From Burkholderia ambifaria AMMD (lineage in GTDB: Bacteria; Pseudomonadota; Gammaproteobacteria; Burkholderiales; Burkholderiaceae), in contig NC_008390.1 in NCBI RefSeq assembly GCF_000203915.1, forward strand, positions 2,046,001 to 2,110,000: a stretch of 64,000 nucleotides of DNA, in the 5' to 3' direction. A program made the position numbers and the translations under genes. Shown piece by piece: positions 16,115 through 22,348 of the stretch (position 1 is the stretch's first letter; the number at the start of each line of letters is the position of its first letter). The notes beneath the pieces are model-generated. The model saw only the letters and a program-made list of their open reading frames with translations, searched no databases and had not been told where the DNA came from.

Positions 16115-16159
16115 GGCCGCGTGTCGCGGCCAGATCACGATTCGATAAGCGGCGGCCGG

Positions 16160-16333
16160 CTAAATCGCACGACGAGCCGCATCCAGCTCGACGAGCCGGC
16201 GGTCGCGTTCGACCTTGTGCGCAAAGCTGCGCCATACGCCTCGCCCGGCCGCATAGGACTGCCGCCCACTCGGCGAGCGGCTGTACTGCGATGCGCCGCG
16301 TCGCAACGCGCTACTGATTCCGTTCACGTTCAT
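16160..16333 (-). CDS. Small basic phage protein upstream of primase
   Basis: A 57-residue basic protein, MNVNGISSALRRGASQYSRS onward, ending VELDAARRAI. GGAG six bases before ATG 16333 supports expression. It lies in the leftward early operon between the 127-residue gene and the primase-helicase. No family recognised; size and charge suggest a nucleic-acid-binding accessory. Confidence 0.5.
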   Translation of the reverse strand: MNVNGISSALRRGASQYSRSPSGRQSYAAGRGVWRSFAHKVERDRRLVELDAARRAI

Positions 16334-16345
16334 AGGGGTCTCCGG

Positions 16346-16729
16346 TTATTTGCCGCGTAGTCGACGCCATTCCGCCGACATGGAATCGTCGAACGCGGCA
16401 AGGTCCAGCGCGCAGAGACGATCAGTAAGCTGGTCGCGGAACGCGTGGCGTTCCGCCTTGGTTGCGAGCGCGGCGCATGCTCGCGCGGCGCGCTCGACGA
16501 ACAAGCGCACGCTCCCCGCCGCGCTCGCTTCCGCGAGAATCGGAGCGAGACGATCGGGGAACGTGGCAATCAGTTCGGACAGCAGGCGCCCCGCTTCTGC
16601 AGGGGCGCCCTCGAATCGGGCTGCGAGCGTCGTTGCAGCGCACGCCAATTGCTGCTCGGGCGAGCAGCAGAGGCCGATCTGTTCACGCTCGGGCCGGCAG
16701 CACGCCATGCCGTGTTTAAACCGATCCAT
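16346..16729 (-). CDS. Hypothetical helical phage protein
   Basis: A 127-residue Ala-rich helical protein starting MDRFKHGMACCRPEREQIGL, with five cysteines in its first 30 residues (CC at 10-11, CC at 21-22, C at 29), possibly metal-binding. It overlaps the end of the CII-like gene by 14 bases and precedes the 57-residue gene, so it belongs to the leftward early operon. Function unknown. Confidence 0.5.
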   Translation of the reverse strand: MDRFKHGMACCRPEREQIGLCCSPEQQLACAATTLAARFEGAPAEAGRLLSELIATFPDRLAPILAEASAAGSVRLFVERAARACAALATKAERHAFRDQLTDRLCALDLAAFDDSMSAEWRRLRGK

Positions 16730-17288
16730 GACGACGACGACGACGTGCGGCGAGGTTGCGAGCAGCGTGAATCAAACGCTGGAACAGACGCTGGCCCTTG
16801 CGGCCGGTCGCGATGATCCGCTCCGCTTCGTGGTCGTCGATTCGCTGATCTGCCAAAGCACGTGTCACATCGTCAGCGACGAGACCGACGTGTGCCTGCA
16901 GGTGCAGCGCCGTTGAAACGAGACGCAGCGTGCCCGGCTCCCCGGACTCGTCAGCCGTGTGATCGTCAACCTGTTCCGCAACCAATCCGAACCGGGCATT
17001 CAGCGCGTGCAAAGCGTCGAGCGCATGTACCTCAGCCTCAGACTTTTCCTGCATCCACTCAACGAGCAGCTCGAACATCTCCATGGACAATCGGCTGTCA
17101 CCGACGCCTCGCAAACGCAGGCGCAGAGATTCCGGCGTGATGTTCTTGCCGCGTCGGATCGTGAGGTAGTTCGCCGCGTCGGCGACGCCGCCGGGCGTGT
17201 TGCGAACGGACGTATAGAGGACGTCCAGCCATTCAGTGCTGTCGTATCGGCAGGTCATAGGTGGGATTTGGTAGACACTGGCTTTCAT
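16716..17288 (-). CDS. Phage regulatory protein CII family (P2/CP76-like)
   Basis: About 190 residues; the core YDSTEWLDVLYTSVRNTPGG and SRLSMEMFELLVEWMQEK match the Phage_CP76/CII-type regulators of P2-like and Burkholderia phages, which act in the lysis-lysogeny decision. It is the second gene left of the promoter at cro. Start is uncertain: ATG 17288 is given, ATG 17258 would fit the family's usual beginning, and neither has a good ribosome site. Confidence 0.6.
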   Translation of the reverse strand: MKASVYQIPPMTCRYDSTEWLDVLYTSVRNTPGGVADAANYLTIRRGKNITPESLRLRLRGVGDSRLSMEMFELLVEWMQEKSEAEVHALDALHALNARFGLVAEQVDDHTADESGEPGTLRLVSTALHLQAHVGLVADDVTRALADQRIDDHEAERIIATGRKGQRLFQRLIHAARNLAARRRRRHGSV

Positions 17289-17366
17289 CCTGTCGCGCAT
17301 TTGCGCGCGCAACTAAGATTCGGTCCATGAGTTGCGTAACAGCTGGGCAACGCAACTGCGCCGGCT

Positions 17367-17576
17367 TCACCTCGATTCGTCGTGTGAATCCAGAGACGCA
17401 AACAGATCGGGGCGTGCGAGCTTCAGGAACAATAGACGTGCGCGCGGAATGCCATTTCGGCGCCACTCCGATACGGATGGCATGCGAACTTCGCAAAGCT
17501 GAGCGGTGGCCGCCGTACCTCCGAAGGCGTCGATTACGGCACACGCGTACGGGTCTCGGTTCTGTAGCGTATTCAT
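17367..17576 (-). CDS. Cro-like repressor (YdaS/Cro family)
   Basis: A 69-residue HTH protein; the helix-turn-helix spans GGTAATAQLCEVRMPSVSEW and is followed by RRNGIPRARLLFLKL, the pattern of Cro/YdaS-type repressors in Burkholderia prophages. It diverges from cI across 70 bases with three operators. The predicted start of transcription (from -10 at 17583-17588) falls on or within a base or two of the ATG, and no ribosome site is visible, so the message may be leaderless. Confidence 0.75.
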   Translation of the reverse strand: MNTLQNRDPYACAVIDAFGGTAATAQLCEVRMPSVSEWRRNGIPRARLLFLKLARPDLFASLDSHDESR

Positions 17577-17582
17577 GCCGCA

Positions 17583-17611
17583 ATGTTAGGCGCTCCTTAC
17601 ACAAAACGCAA
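17583..17611 (-). promoter_or_regulatory. Promoter for cro and the leftward early operon
   Basis: On the minus strand: -35 TTGCGT (17606-17611), 17-base spacer, -10 TAACAT (17583-17588). Operators O1 and O2 overlap the -10 and -35. The rightward early promoter has the same TTGC..-17-TAACAT form. Confidence 0.65.
17585..17600. promoter_or_regulatory. Operator O1 in the cI-cro gap
   Basis: GTTAGGCGCTCCTTAC, a 16-bp imperfect palindrome of the consensus GTTAGGCATTCCTAAC shared by five sites at this switch. It covers part of the cro -10 box. Confidence 0.65.
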
Positions 17612-17623
17612 GGCATTCCTAAC
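17608..17623. promoter_or_regulatory. Operator O2 in the cI-cro gap
   Basis: GCAAGGCATTCCTAAC: the left arm is degenerate, the right arm perfect. It overlaps the cro -35 box. Confidence 0.65.
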
Positions 17624-17632
17624 GCCCAATCA

Positions 17633-17648
17633 GTTAGGCTTTCCTAAT
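17633..17648. promoter_or_regulatory. Operator O3 overlapping the cI start codon
   Basis: GTTAGGCTTTCCTAAT; its last two bases are the first two of the cI ATG (17647). Repressor bound here would block its own gene, as O_R3 does in lambda (inference). Confidence 0.65.
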
Positions 17649-18078
17649 GACGACACTAGCCGAACGCCTGGAACAGGCAATGAAATTGCCGCCCGAAAAG
17701 AAGGCTGCGGATTTGGCGCGCGCTTGCCGCGTTCGCGCCCCGTCAGTCAGTGACTGGCTGAGTGGCAAAACAAAAAAGATGGAGGGGGCGAACCTGCTGC
17801 TCGCAGCGGAGTTCCTGAACGTCGATCCTTGGTGGCTTGCGACCGGCGAAGGGCAAATGATGCGTCGTGCCAATGCGCCGGCACCCCACAAACAGGAGAC
17901 CTTGGGCGCGCACGCTCAGGCTCTTGTCGACGCGCTCGCCAAAGCGGACAGAGTCGGAATGCCGTCGAGCGCGTTCGTCGCCCTACTCGAGACACTTAAG
18001 GTGTTTGAAGATCTACGCGGCCAGCGACAGTCTGGAGATCTTCTTGATCTGAATGCCCCAGACCCGCAAGTGGAGTAA
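17647..18078 (+). CDS. CI-like prophage repressor without peptidase domain
   Basis: A 143-residue repressor. The HTH-XRE domain covers about residues 1-65 (KKAADLARACRVRAPSVSDW then LAAEFLNVDPWWLATGEG); the rest is a short helical tail. The S24/LexA-like self-cleavage domain of lambda CI is missing, so RecA cannot inactivate it by autoproteolysis; induction must come from elsewhere. It has no visible ribosome site and may be leaderless like lambda cI from P_RM. Its 3' end overlaps a convergent gene headed by a LexA-type box. Confidence 0.82.
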   Translation: MTTLAERLEQAMKLPPEKKAADLARACRVRAPSVSDWLSGKTKKMEGANLLLAAEFLNVDPWWLATGEGQMMRRANAPAPHKQETLGAHAQALVDALAKADRVGMPSSAFVALLETLKVFEDLRGQRQSGDLLDLNAPDPQVE

Positions 18079-18298
18079 GGTTCCAGTCGAAGAGTGCGGC
18101 CCGATGATGCGTTGCGACTCGTCCTGACCGAATGCCGCGGCCTCTAATCGGGCCACCGAGAAGTTCCACATCCCAATCAAAATCTTTGGTGTCGTGCGGA
18201 CCAATCACCCGCACCAGTACACCGATGCGCGACCGGTTCAGGCATCGACTGACAATCGCCACATCGCCCGGTTTGCAGCGCAATTCCCCTGTTGACAT
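17996..18298 (-). CDS. Small gene converging on cI, downstream of a LexA-type box
   Basis: A 100-residue protein, MSTGELRCKPGDVAIVSRCL onward, with a CKPGDVAIV and VLVRVIGPHD pattern seen in small proteins of Burkholderia prophages. It overlaps the last 83 bases of cI in the opposite direction. A LexA-like box lies 43 bases before its ATG. I infer it may help induction, as antirepressor (compare Tum of phage 186) or by transcriptional interference with cI. The start lacks a well-spaced ribosome site, so its N-terminus is not certain. Confidence 0.55.
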   Translation of the reverse strand: MSTGELRCKPGDVAIVSRCLNRSRIGVLVRVIGPHDTKDFDWDVELLGGPIRGRGIRSGRVATHHRAALFDWNLTPLAGLGHSDQEDLQTVAGRVDLQTP

Positions 18299-18340
18299 AG
18301 CCCCGTACCAACCTCCCCTCGGTAATATTTACGCATAGCA

Positions 18341-18356
18341 CTGTATAAACATACAG
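18341..18356. promoter_or_regulatory. LexA (SOS) box
   Basis: CTGTATAAACATACAG has the CTG-N10-CAG form with an AT-rich core, very close to the enterobacterial LexA consensus. On the minus strand it overlaps a possible -10 (TATGTT) set 18 bases from TTGAAT, so it would silence transcription of the gene at 17996-18298 until DNA damage. Confidence 0.7.
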
Positions 18357-18449
18357 TATTTCATCGGACGAATTCAAGACCTTTCAAAGACATTCTCCAT
18401 TCCCGCTTCTACCGGTGAGTAGCGAGTGGGCGAATGTATCGAGCAAAAA

Positions 18450-18465
18450 GTTAGGCATTCCTATT
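18450..18465. promoter_or_regulatory. Operator O4 at the rightward early promoter
   Basis: GTTAGGCATTCCTATT, 14 of 16 bases fitting the shared consensus. It touches the -35 (TTGCAA, 18464-18469). Confidence 0.65.
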
Positions 18466-18492
18466 GCAATACGAGGAAGGAATGCCTAACAT
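18464..18492 (+). promoter_or_regulatory. Rightward early promoter
   Basis: -35 TTGCAA (18464-18469), 17-base spacer, -10 TAACAT (18487-18492). Operators O4 and O5 abut it on both sides, so the cI product should shut it off in the lysogen. It drives the small membrane protein, the 120-residue protein, the ParB-like gene and probably alpA. Confidence 0.65.
18475..18490. promoter_or_regulatory. Operator O5 at the rightward early promoter
   Basis: GGAAGGAATGCCTAAC, the consensus read on the other strand; it overlaps the -10 box. Confidence 0.65.
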
Positions 18493-18534
18493 ACATCTCC
18501 ATTGCTGCCGCCAGCGCAGTTTTCGGAGAAACCT

Positions 18535-18753
18535 ATGAAACTGTTCGACCATCAATCGCATGCCCGCCATGAGTGGCTTCGCGAAGAACAACAGCATCGT
18601 GTCACGCCGTCCGAACCGGCCCGCCAAAGCAACTTTGAGAAGTCTGCGATCTTCCGGTGGACCGTTGTTGCCGCGCTGCTGTTCGTCGCCGTGAACGTGT
18701 TCCAAGACGATCCGGTTGTCGCACCGACGACCGCTTACCACGTCGCCGTCTAA
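18535..18753 (+). CDS. Small membrane protein, first gene of the rightward early operon
   Basis: A 72-residue protein, MKLFDHQSHARHEWLREEQQ onward, with one transmembrane segment (WTVVAALLFVAVNVF, about residues 48-62) near a short C-terminal tail; the charged N-terminus is likely cytoplasmic. GGAG seven bases upstream of ATG 18535. One of the dispersed palindromes lies inside (18626-18636). Function unknown. Confidence 0.55.
   Translation: MKLFDHQSHARHEWLREEQQHRVTPSEPARQSNFEKSAIFRWTVVAALLFVAVNVFQDDPVVAPTTAYHVAV
18626..18636. repeat. Dispersed palindrome AAAGCAACTTT, copy 7 (variant)
   Basis: One base from AAAGTAACTTT; the same variant recurs at 20070-20080 and, on the other strand, at 8436-8446. 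Within the first gene of the operon encoding the ParB-like protein. Confidence 0.5.
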
Positions 18754-18802
18754 TCCGCCCCGACCGTGCCGGGGCATGCGCCCCGGCGTCATGGAGACCA
18801 CC

Positions 18803-19165
18803 ATGCCGCGAATCAAAGCCCGAACCCTTCCCCTCGTCGACGTCGAACGTCGAGACACCCTCTCGCTTCGTACCATTGCGCGTTACGACCGCAACGCGAA
18901 GCGCCCGACAACACCAATCCTCGTCGGCAAATACGTCGTCGGTCGCCGACCGCTGGCCGATAGCCTTCACACGCTTTACATGATCCTCGACGGGACAGAG
19001 ATCGCGGGCACGCAAATCTCCATGCCGAGCGAAGGCGACTGCGCGAGCGCGGTCAAGCGCCTGCGTGACGCGAAGCGCGCAGCGGGCATCGAAGCATCAA
19101 ACGCGATCCACAAAGCGAAGAAGCCTCGCAAGGCTCGCATTGCGGCGACGCGGGAGGTTGCGTAA
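18803..19165 (+). CDS. Hypothetical phage early protein
   Basis: A 120-residue basic protein, MPRIKARTLPLVDVERRDTL onward, with a Lys/Arg-rich C-terminus (IHKAKKPRKARIAATREVA) suited to nucleic acid. GGAG 8 bases before ATG. Its stop TAA shares a base with the ParB-like start (TAATG), so the two are translationally coupled and may work together. No family recognised. Confidence 0.55.
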   Translation: MPRIKARTLPLVDVERRDTLSLRTIARYDRNAKRPTTPILVGKYVVGRRPLADSLHTLYMILDGTEIAGTQISMPSEGDCASAVKRLRDAKRAAGIEASNAIHKAKKPRKARIAATREVA

Positions 19166-20763
19166 TGGACGACCGCACGCAACAGCTCGACCTGACCGCT
19201 CCGATCCCAACCGGAAACATCAAGGCCGCAGCCGCGGCGGCCGGCGCAACGTCGGCGGACCTGTGGATGGTCCCCTACGAACAGCTGCACTACGATCCGG
19301 CTGACAACATCCGGGCGGTTGATACCGAATGGGTTGCACACCTGGCCGCGCTGATGCGCGAGAACGGGTACGACAAGGGCTCGCCCCTCCATTGCTACGC
19401 CCGGAAGGTTGACGGTAAAGATCTGCTCTACGTTTACAAGGGGCAGCACCGCTATCTCGCGGCGGGACACGTGATCGCAACCGGGAAGGATCTGGGGAAG
19501 ATCCCGGTCGTCGTCCGCGACGCCAAAAACGTGAACCGCGCCGAAATGGTGATCGACGGCTATCTCAGCAACGACAGCAAACGGTCGTCGCCGCTCGATT
19601 TGGCAGGCGTTGTCGCCGAGCTGCGCGACATTCACGGCATGACCCTCGCGGCCATCTGCAAGCGCCTGAATGTCACTGATCAAACAATCCGCGACGTCGG
19701 CCTGCTCGAACGGGCACCGGCTGAACTGCATCAGCTCGTACGCGACGGGCAATGCACCGGCACACTGGCGATCGAAGAGATCCGCCGGCATGGGGGTGAA
19801 AAGGCGCTCGAACGCATCGTTGTCGGGATCTCCAAAGCAGCGGAAGCCGGCAAGTCGAAGGTGACGAAGAAGTATCTCGAAGCCGTGCCCCTACTCGATC
19901 CGCTTCAGGACACGGCATCACTGGCAGAGCAGACAACATCCGCAAGCGCCACCGCTAGCCCCGAACCTGTCGCCACGTCGACGGCTGCAGACGTTACTGT
20001 CGAGACGCACGCGGCGGCACAAGCAGCCCCGCGCCACACGTCTCCCGCCAAGTTCAGCGAGAAGCAGTCAAAGCAACTTTTGCTGGCGCTGCAGGCTGTC
20101 TTGCGCGATGAAGGGTTCGGTAAGCTCGCGCCGGACACAATCCACGCTGTTCACACGGCGCTGTTGCCGATCAGCGATCTGCTTGATGCGAAGCCCGCCG
20201 GGAAAGTGTGGCCGGTCACGGAACCGGACGAGAGCGGCGGCTGCCAAGCCGTCGAGACCTTGCGCGGTCCCGAGCGAACCGGTCGGATCAAGGGGCCGCT
20301 CGCGCACATTCGCATCGCACAACCGAGACCGGGGGCATGGATTTACGCGATCGAGTACAACACCGGCACCAGCTTTGCGAGCGACCCTTTGAAGGTATCT
20401 CCGCAGACGCGCGCAGTGTGGACGCGCGTTCAGGCGATTCGTTCGGGCGCCGCGCGGCTCATCGAGACCATCAAGTCACCGATCCACGGGCAGACGAAGG
20501 TAGAGCAGGCGGCGTTTAAGAAGATTCTCGCGTGGGCGCACGAGATCATCGCTATGCCTGATCCCGATATGACTGTCGAATTCTCGGCAGCCACCGCCAA
20601 AGGCGAGCGCCCCGACCTGACGGACGTGTTAACGGCCATCGAGCACAAGCGGCGGATCAAGTCGAACACGGCGCTGCTGGCCGCTGCATTTCCGGCGCAG
20701 AAGGTAACGCCCGGTCTCGACCCTGCGTCGGCATGGGCGCTCCCGACTGGAGGTGCGAAATGA
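19165..20763 (+). CDS. ParB/KorB-like DNA-binding protein (orphan)
   Basis: A 532-residue protein. The ParB/Srx N-terminal domain (about 35-135) has LYVYKGQHRYLAAG, where GQHR replaces the GERR box of classical, CTP-using ParB. An HTH follows (about 150-195: TLAAICKRLNVTDQTIRDVG). The rest is a linker and a C-terminal domain of about 200 residues I do not recognise. No parA is visible. The gene contains one copy of the AAAGCAACTTT variant (20070-20080). Likely roles: plasmid-like partition or replication control of phage DNA, or KorB-like global repression through dispersed operators. Confidence 0.78.
   Translation: MDDRTQQLDLTAPIPTGNIKAAAAAAGATSADLWMVPYEQLHYDPADNIRAVDTEWVAHLAALMRENGYDKGSPLHCYARKVDGKDLLYVYKGQHRYLAAGHVIATGKDLGKIPVVVRDAKNVNRAEMVIDGYLSNDSKRSSPLDLAGVVAELRDIHGMTLAAICKRLNVTDQTIRDVGLLERAPAELHQLVRDGQCTGTLAIEEIRRHGGEKALERIVVGISKAAEAGKSKVTKKYLEAVPLLDPLQDTASLAEQTTSASATASPEPVATSTAADVTVETHAAAQAAPRHTSPAKFSEKQSKQLLLALQAVLRDEGFGKLAPDTIHAVHTALLPISDLLDAKPAGKVWPVTEPDESGGCQAVETLRGPERTGRIKGPLAHIRIAQPRPGAWIYAIEYNTGTSFASDPLKVSPQTRAVWTRVQAIRSGAARLIETIKSPIHGQTKVEQAAFKKILAWAHEIIAMPDPDMTVEFSAATAKGERPDLTDVLTAIEHKRRIKSNTALLAAAFPAQKVTPGLDPASAWALPTGGAK
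20070..20080. repeat. Dispersed palindrome AAAGCAACTTT, copy 8 (variant)
   Basis: Inside the ParB-like gene itself; identical to copy 7. Confidence 0.5.
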
Positions 20764-20939
20764 CCCCGCGCCCGGCCCTTTCTACCCCACGTCCGCTGCC
20801 GCGAAAGCGGGAACACGCGAAGAAGCGCTCGGCCATTGCACTGGCGAGCGTCAACGGCAATTCGATGCAGTCGAACAGCGGCGGGCTGCCGCCCGCAAAA
20901 GCAATCCAGAACGATGAAGCGCCGCTCACGCGGCGCTAA
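20760..20939 (+). CDS. Small basic phage protein
   Basis: A 59-residue protein, MTPRPALSTPRPLPRKREHA onward, very basic and Pro-rich. ATG overlaps the stop of the ParB-like gene (ATGA), so it is coupled to it. A GC-rich hairpin (AGCGCCGC/GCGGCGCT, 20918-20937) covers its last codons. Function unknown. Confidence 0.5.
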   Translation: MTPRPALSTPRPLPRKREHAKKRSAIALASVNGNSMQSNSGGLPPAKAIQNDEAPLTRR

Positions 20940-20960
20940 CCAATCCGGACGAACGAAGCA

Positions 20961-21175
20961 TTGGCGGATGCCGGCCAAGACAGGCTCATACAGATTGACG
21001 ACCTGCGCACCATGATCCGCTCGCTGATCGCCGACATCTCGCACGCGACGAGATCGGATCATTCTCCCGGCACAAGGCGGCGCTGGATGCGCGCATCTGG
21101 GCCGCGACCGCTGCGATTACGCTTGAAACGGGGTTAATGCAACTCACCCGTGCAACTCAGCCCGTTACCGAATAA
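20961..21175 (+). pseudogene. Broken small phage gene
   Basis: One frame reads LADAGQDRLIQIDDLRTMIR and onward up to about 21045; a second frame then reads DEIGSFSRHKAALDARIWAA and on to a stop at 21173-21175. Both halves look like coding sequence of one helical protein joined by a shift of one base near 21045. No good start codon is present (TTG 20961 at best). It is probably a decayed early gene; a sequencing error is the alternative. Confidence 0.45.
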
Positions 21176-21189
21176 CGAGGAATAGTGAA

Positions 21190-21393
21190 TTGAGCACCAC
21201 GACTGAACGACTGTTACGACTTCCGACCGTTCTGGACATGGTCGGCTTGGGCAAGACGACGATATACGACATGATGAAGGAAGGAAGTTTCCCGAGACCA
21301 CGACGAGTTCGCAATCTCTCACTATGGGCAGAGACAGAAGTACAAGCATGGATTCGTTCCATCACATCGCGCGAAACGTCCACCACCCAATAA
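21190..21393 (+). CDS. AlpA-family regulator / excisionase-like protein
   Basis: A 67-residue MerR-like winged HTH, MSTTTERLLRLPTVLDMVGL onward, with TTIYDMMKEGSFPRPRRV and SLWAETEVQAWI, the AlpA signature. AlpA proteins activate integrase genes or act as excision factors and often sit at the edge of a mobile element. Here it is the last recognisable prophage gene; no integrase follows. Confidence 0.8.
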   Translation: MSTTTERLLRLPTVLDMVGLGKTTIYDMMKEGSFPRPRRVRNLSLWAETEVQAWIRSITSRETSTTQ

Positions 21394-21785
21394 CATGTCT
21401 AAGTCTAGACCTGATCCCTCAGTCAGCATCTGATCAGGTCTGAAATTACTTGGATGTGACCTCATCAACGGCCATGATCGACCCATAGCGGATATCGTGT
21501 AACCGACATCTCACGCAGAATAATCCGTACTGCGACTGCCGGAAGCAGCTAACGGCTCGCGGTCCTCAACTTCTTTGGTTTCTGCGTCAATCGAGACACC
21601 CGGATGGTTGTGCCAGTCGCACGCACCGCCCGACAGCTTGCAAGTCCTCGACTTCAATCGCGTGCCCGAAACGTTCGTCCGCTCGATTCCCGTCGGGCGA
21701 TGCAACACACTAGAAGCTGCGAAAGCGGCGAGGAGTGCTGCAAATGAAACAGCGGTGGTATTCTTCCCCGCTTAGAACTCCATCG
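21394..21785. other. Gene-free stretch at the prophage edge
   Basis: 392 bases between alpA and the unknown operon. No gene with convincing codon use, no tRNA and no integrase. Includes a weak half-match to the dispersed palindrome (AAATTACTTG, 21443-21452). The prophage boundary may be here, but no att repeat can be identified without the other end. Confidence 0.4.
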
Positions 21786-22346
21786 CTAATGGACGATTAT
21801 TAATGGCCCCAGAGAGTAAGCATCTAATTCCCTATCTTTGTACGAGGCTTTTATGCGATACACGTCTGGCTTTTGCGCAACAAAAACAATTGAACCACCA
21901 TAGAATCCTTTGGCGACGGACGCGTTAGTAGAAATTGATGTTGGATTTAACATGAAATCCGGAGGCTGCGCGGCGACGGCTTTCCCAAAGGCATTGACCA
22001 GTTCCAAGGTCACTGCCGTATCAGATGCGGGCATGGTTACGTTGTCATAGTAAATCGAACGAACCCAGACAGTTATTGGTTGACCGATTTTTACTTCATA
22101 CGCGGGAGCCTCCCCCGGGAGTGGGCAGGCCGGTTTATCACCATACCCCACAATCACGTATCGTTGGATGGAATTTGAGACGGTTCCATAACGCTTGGCG
22201 CGAAGGCCGCACCGCCATTCCGAGCCCGATGTCGTAATCGCAACAACGGCTACTAACAGCGCGACGAACGCAGTGCACGAGAGTCCGACTACCACCCTAT
22301 GCTCCCAGGCGAGTGCGAGTCGTTCAGACAAGGTTACCTTCGGCAT
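21786..22346 (-). CDS. Membrane-anchored protein with Ig-like outer domain, unknown
   Basis: A 186-residue protein: cytoplasmic N-terminus, one transmembrane helix (about 18-40, VVVGLSCTAFVALLVAVVAI), then a beta-rich domain (YEVKIGQPITVWVRSIYYDN, VTLELVNAFGKAVA) that looks Ig-like and lies outside the inner membrane. It starts two bases after the stop of the 504-residue gene, so the two form an operon. GC content is far below the core genome. Function unknown; a partner of the exported protein is likely. Confidence 0.6.
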   Translation of the reverse strand: MPKVTLSERLALAWEHRVVVGLSCTAFVALLVAVVAITTSGSEWRCGLRAKRYGTVSNSIQRYVIVGYGDKPACPLPGEAPAYEVKIGQPITVWVRSIYYDNVTMPASDTAVTLELVNAFGKAVAAQPPDFMLNPTSISTNASVAKGFYGGSIVFVAQKPDVYRIKASYKDRELDAYSLGPLIIVH

Positions 22347-22348
22347 CT

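Noticed and set aside
21575..21775. 66-codon frame at the prophage edge
   Set aside because: No ribosome site, no family likeness, poor codon pattern.
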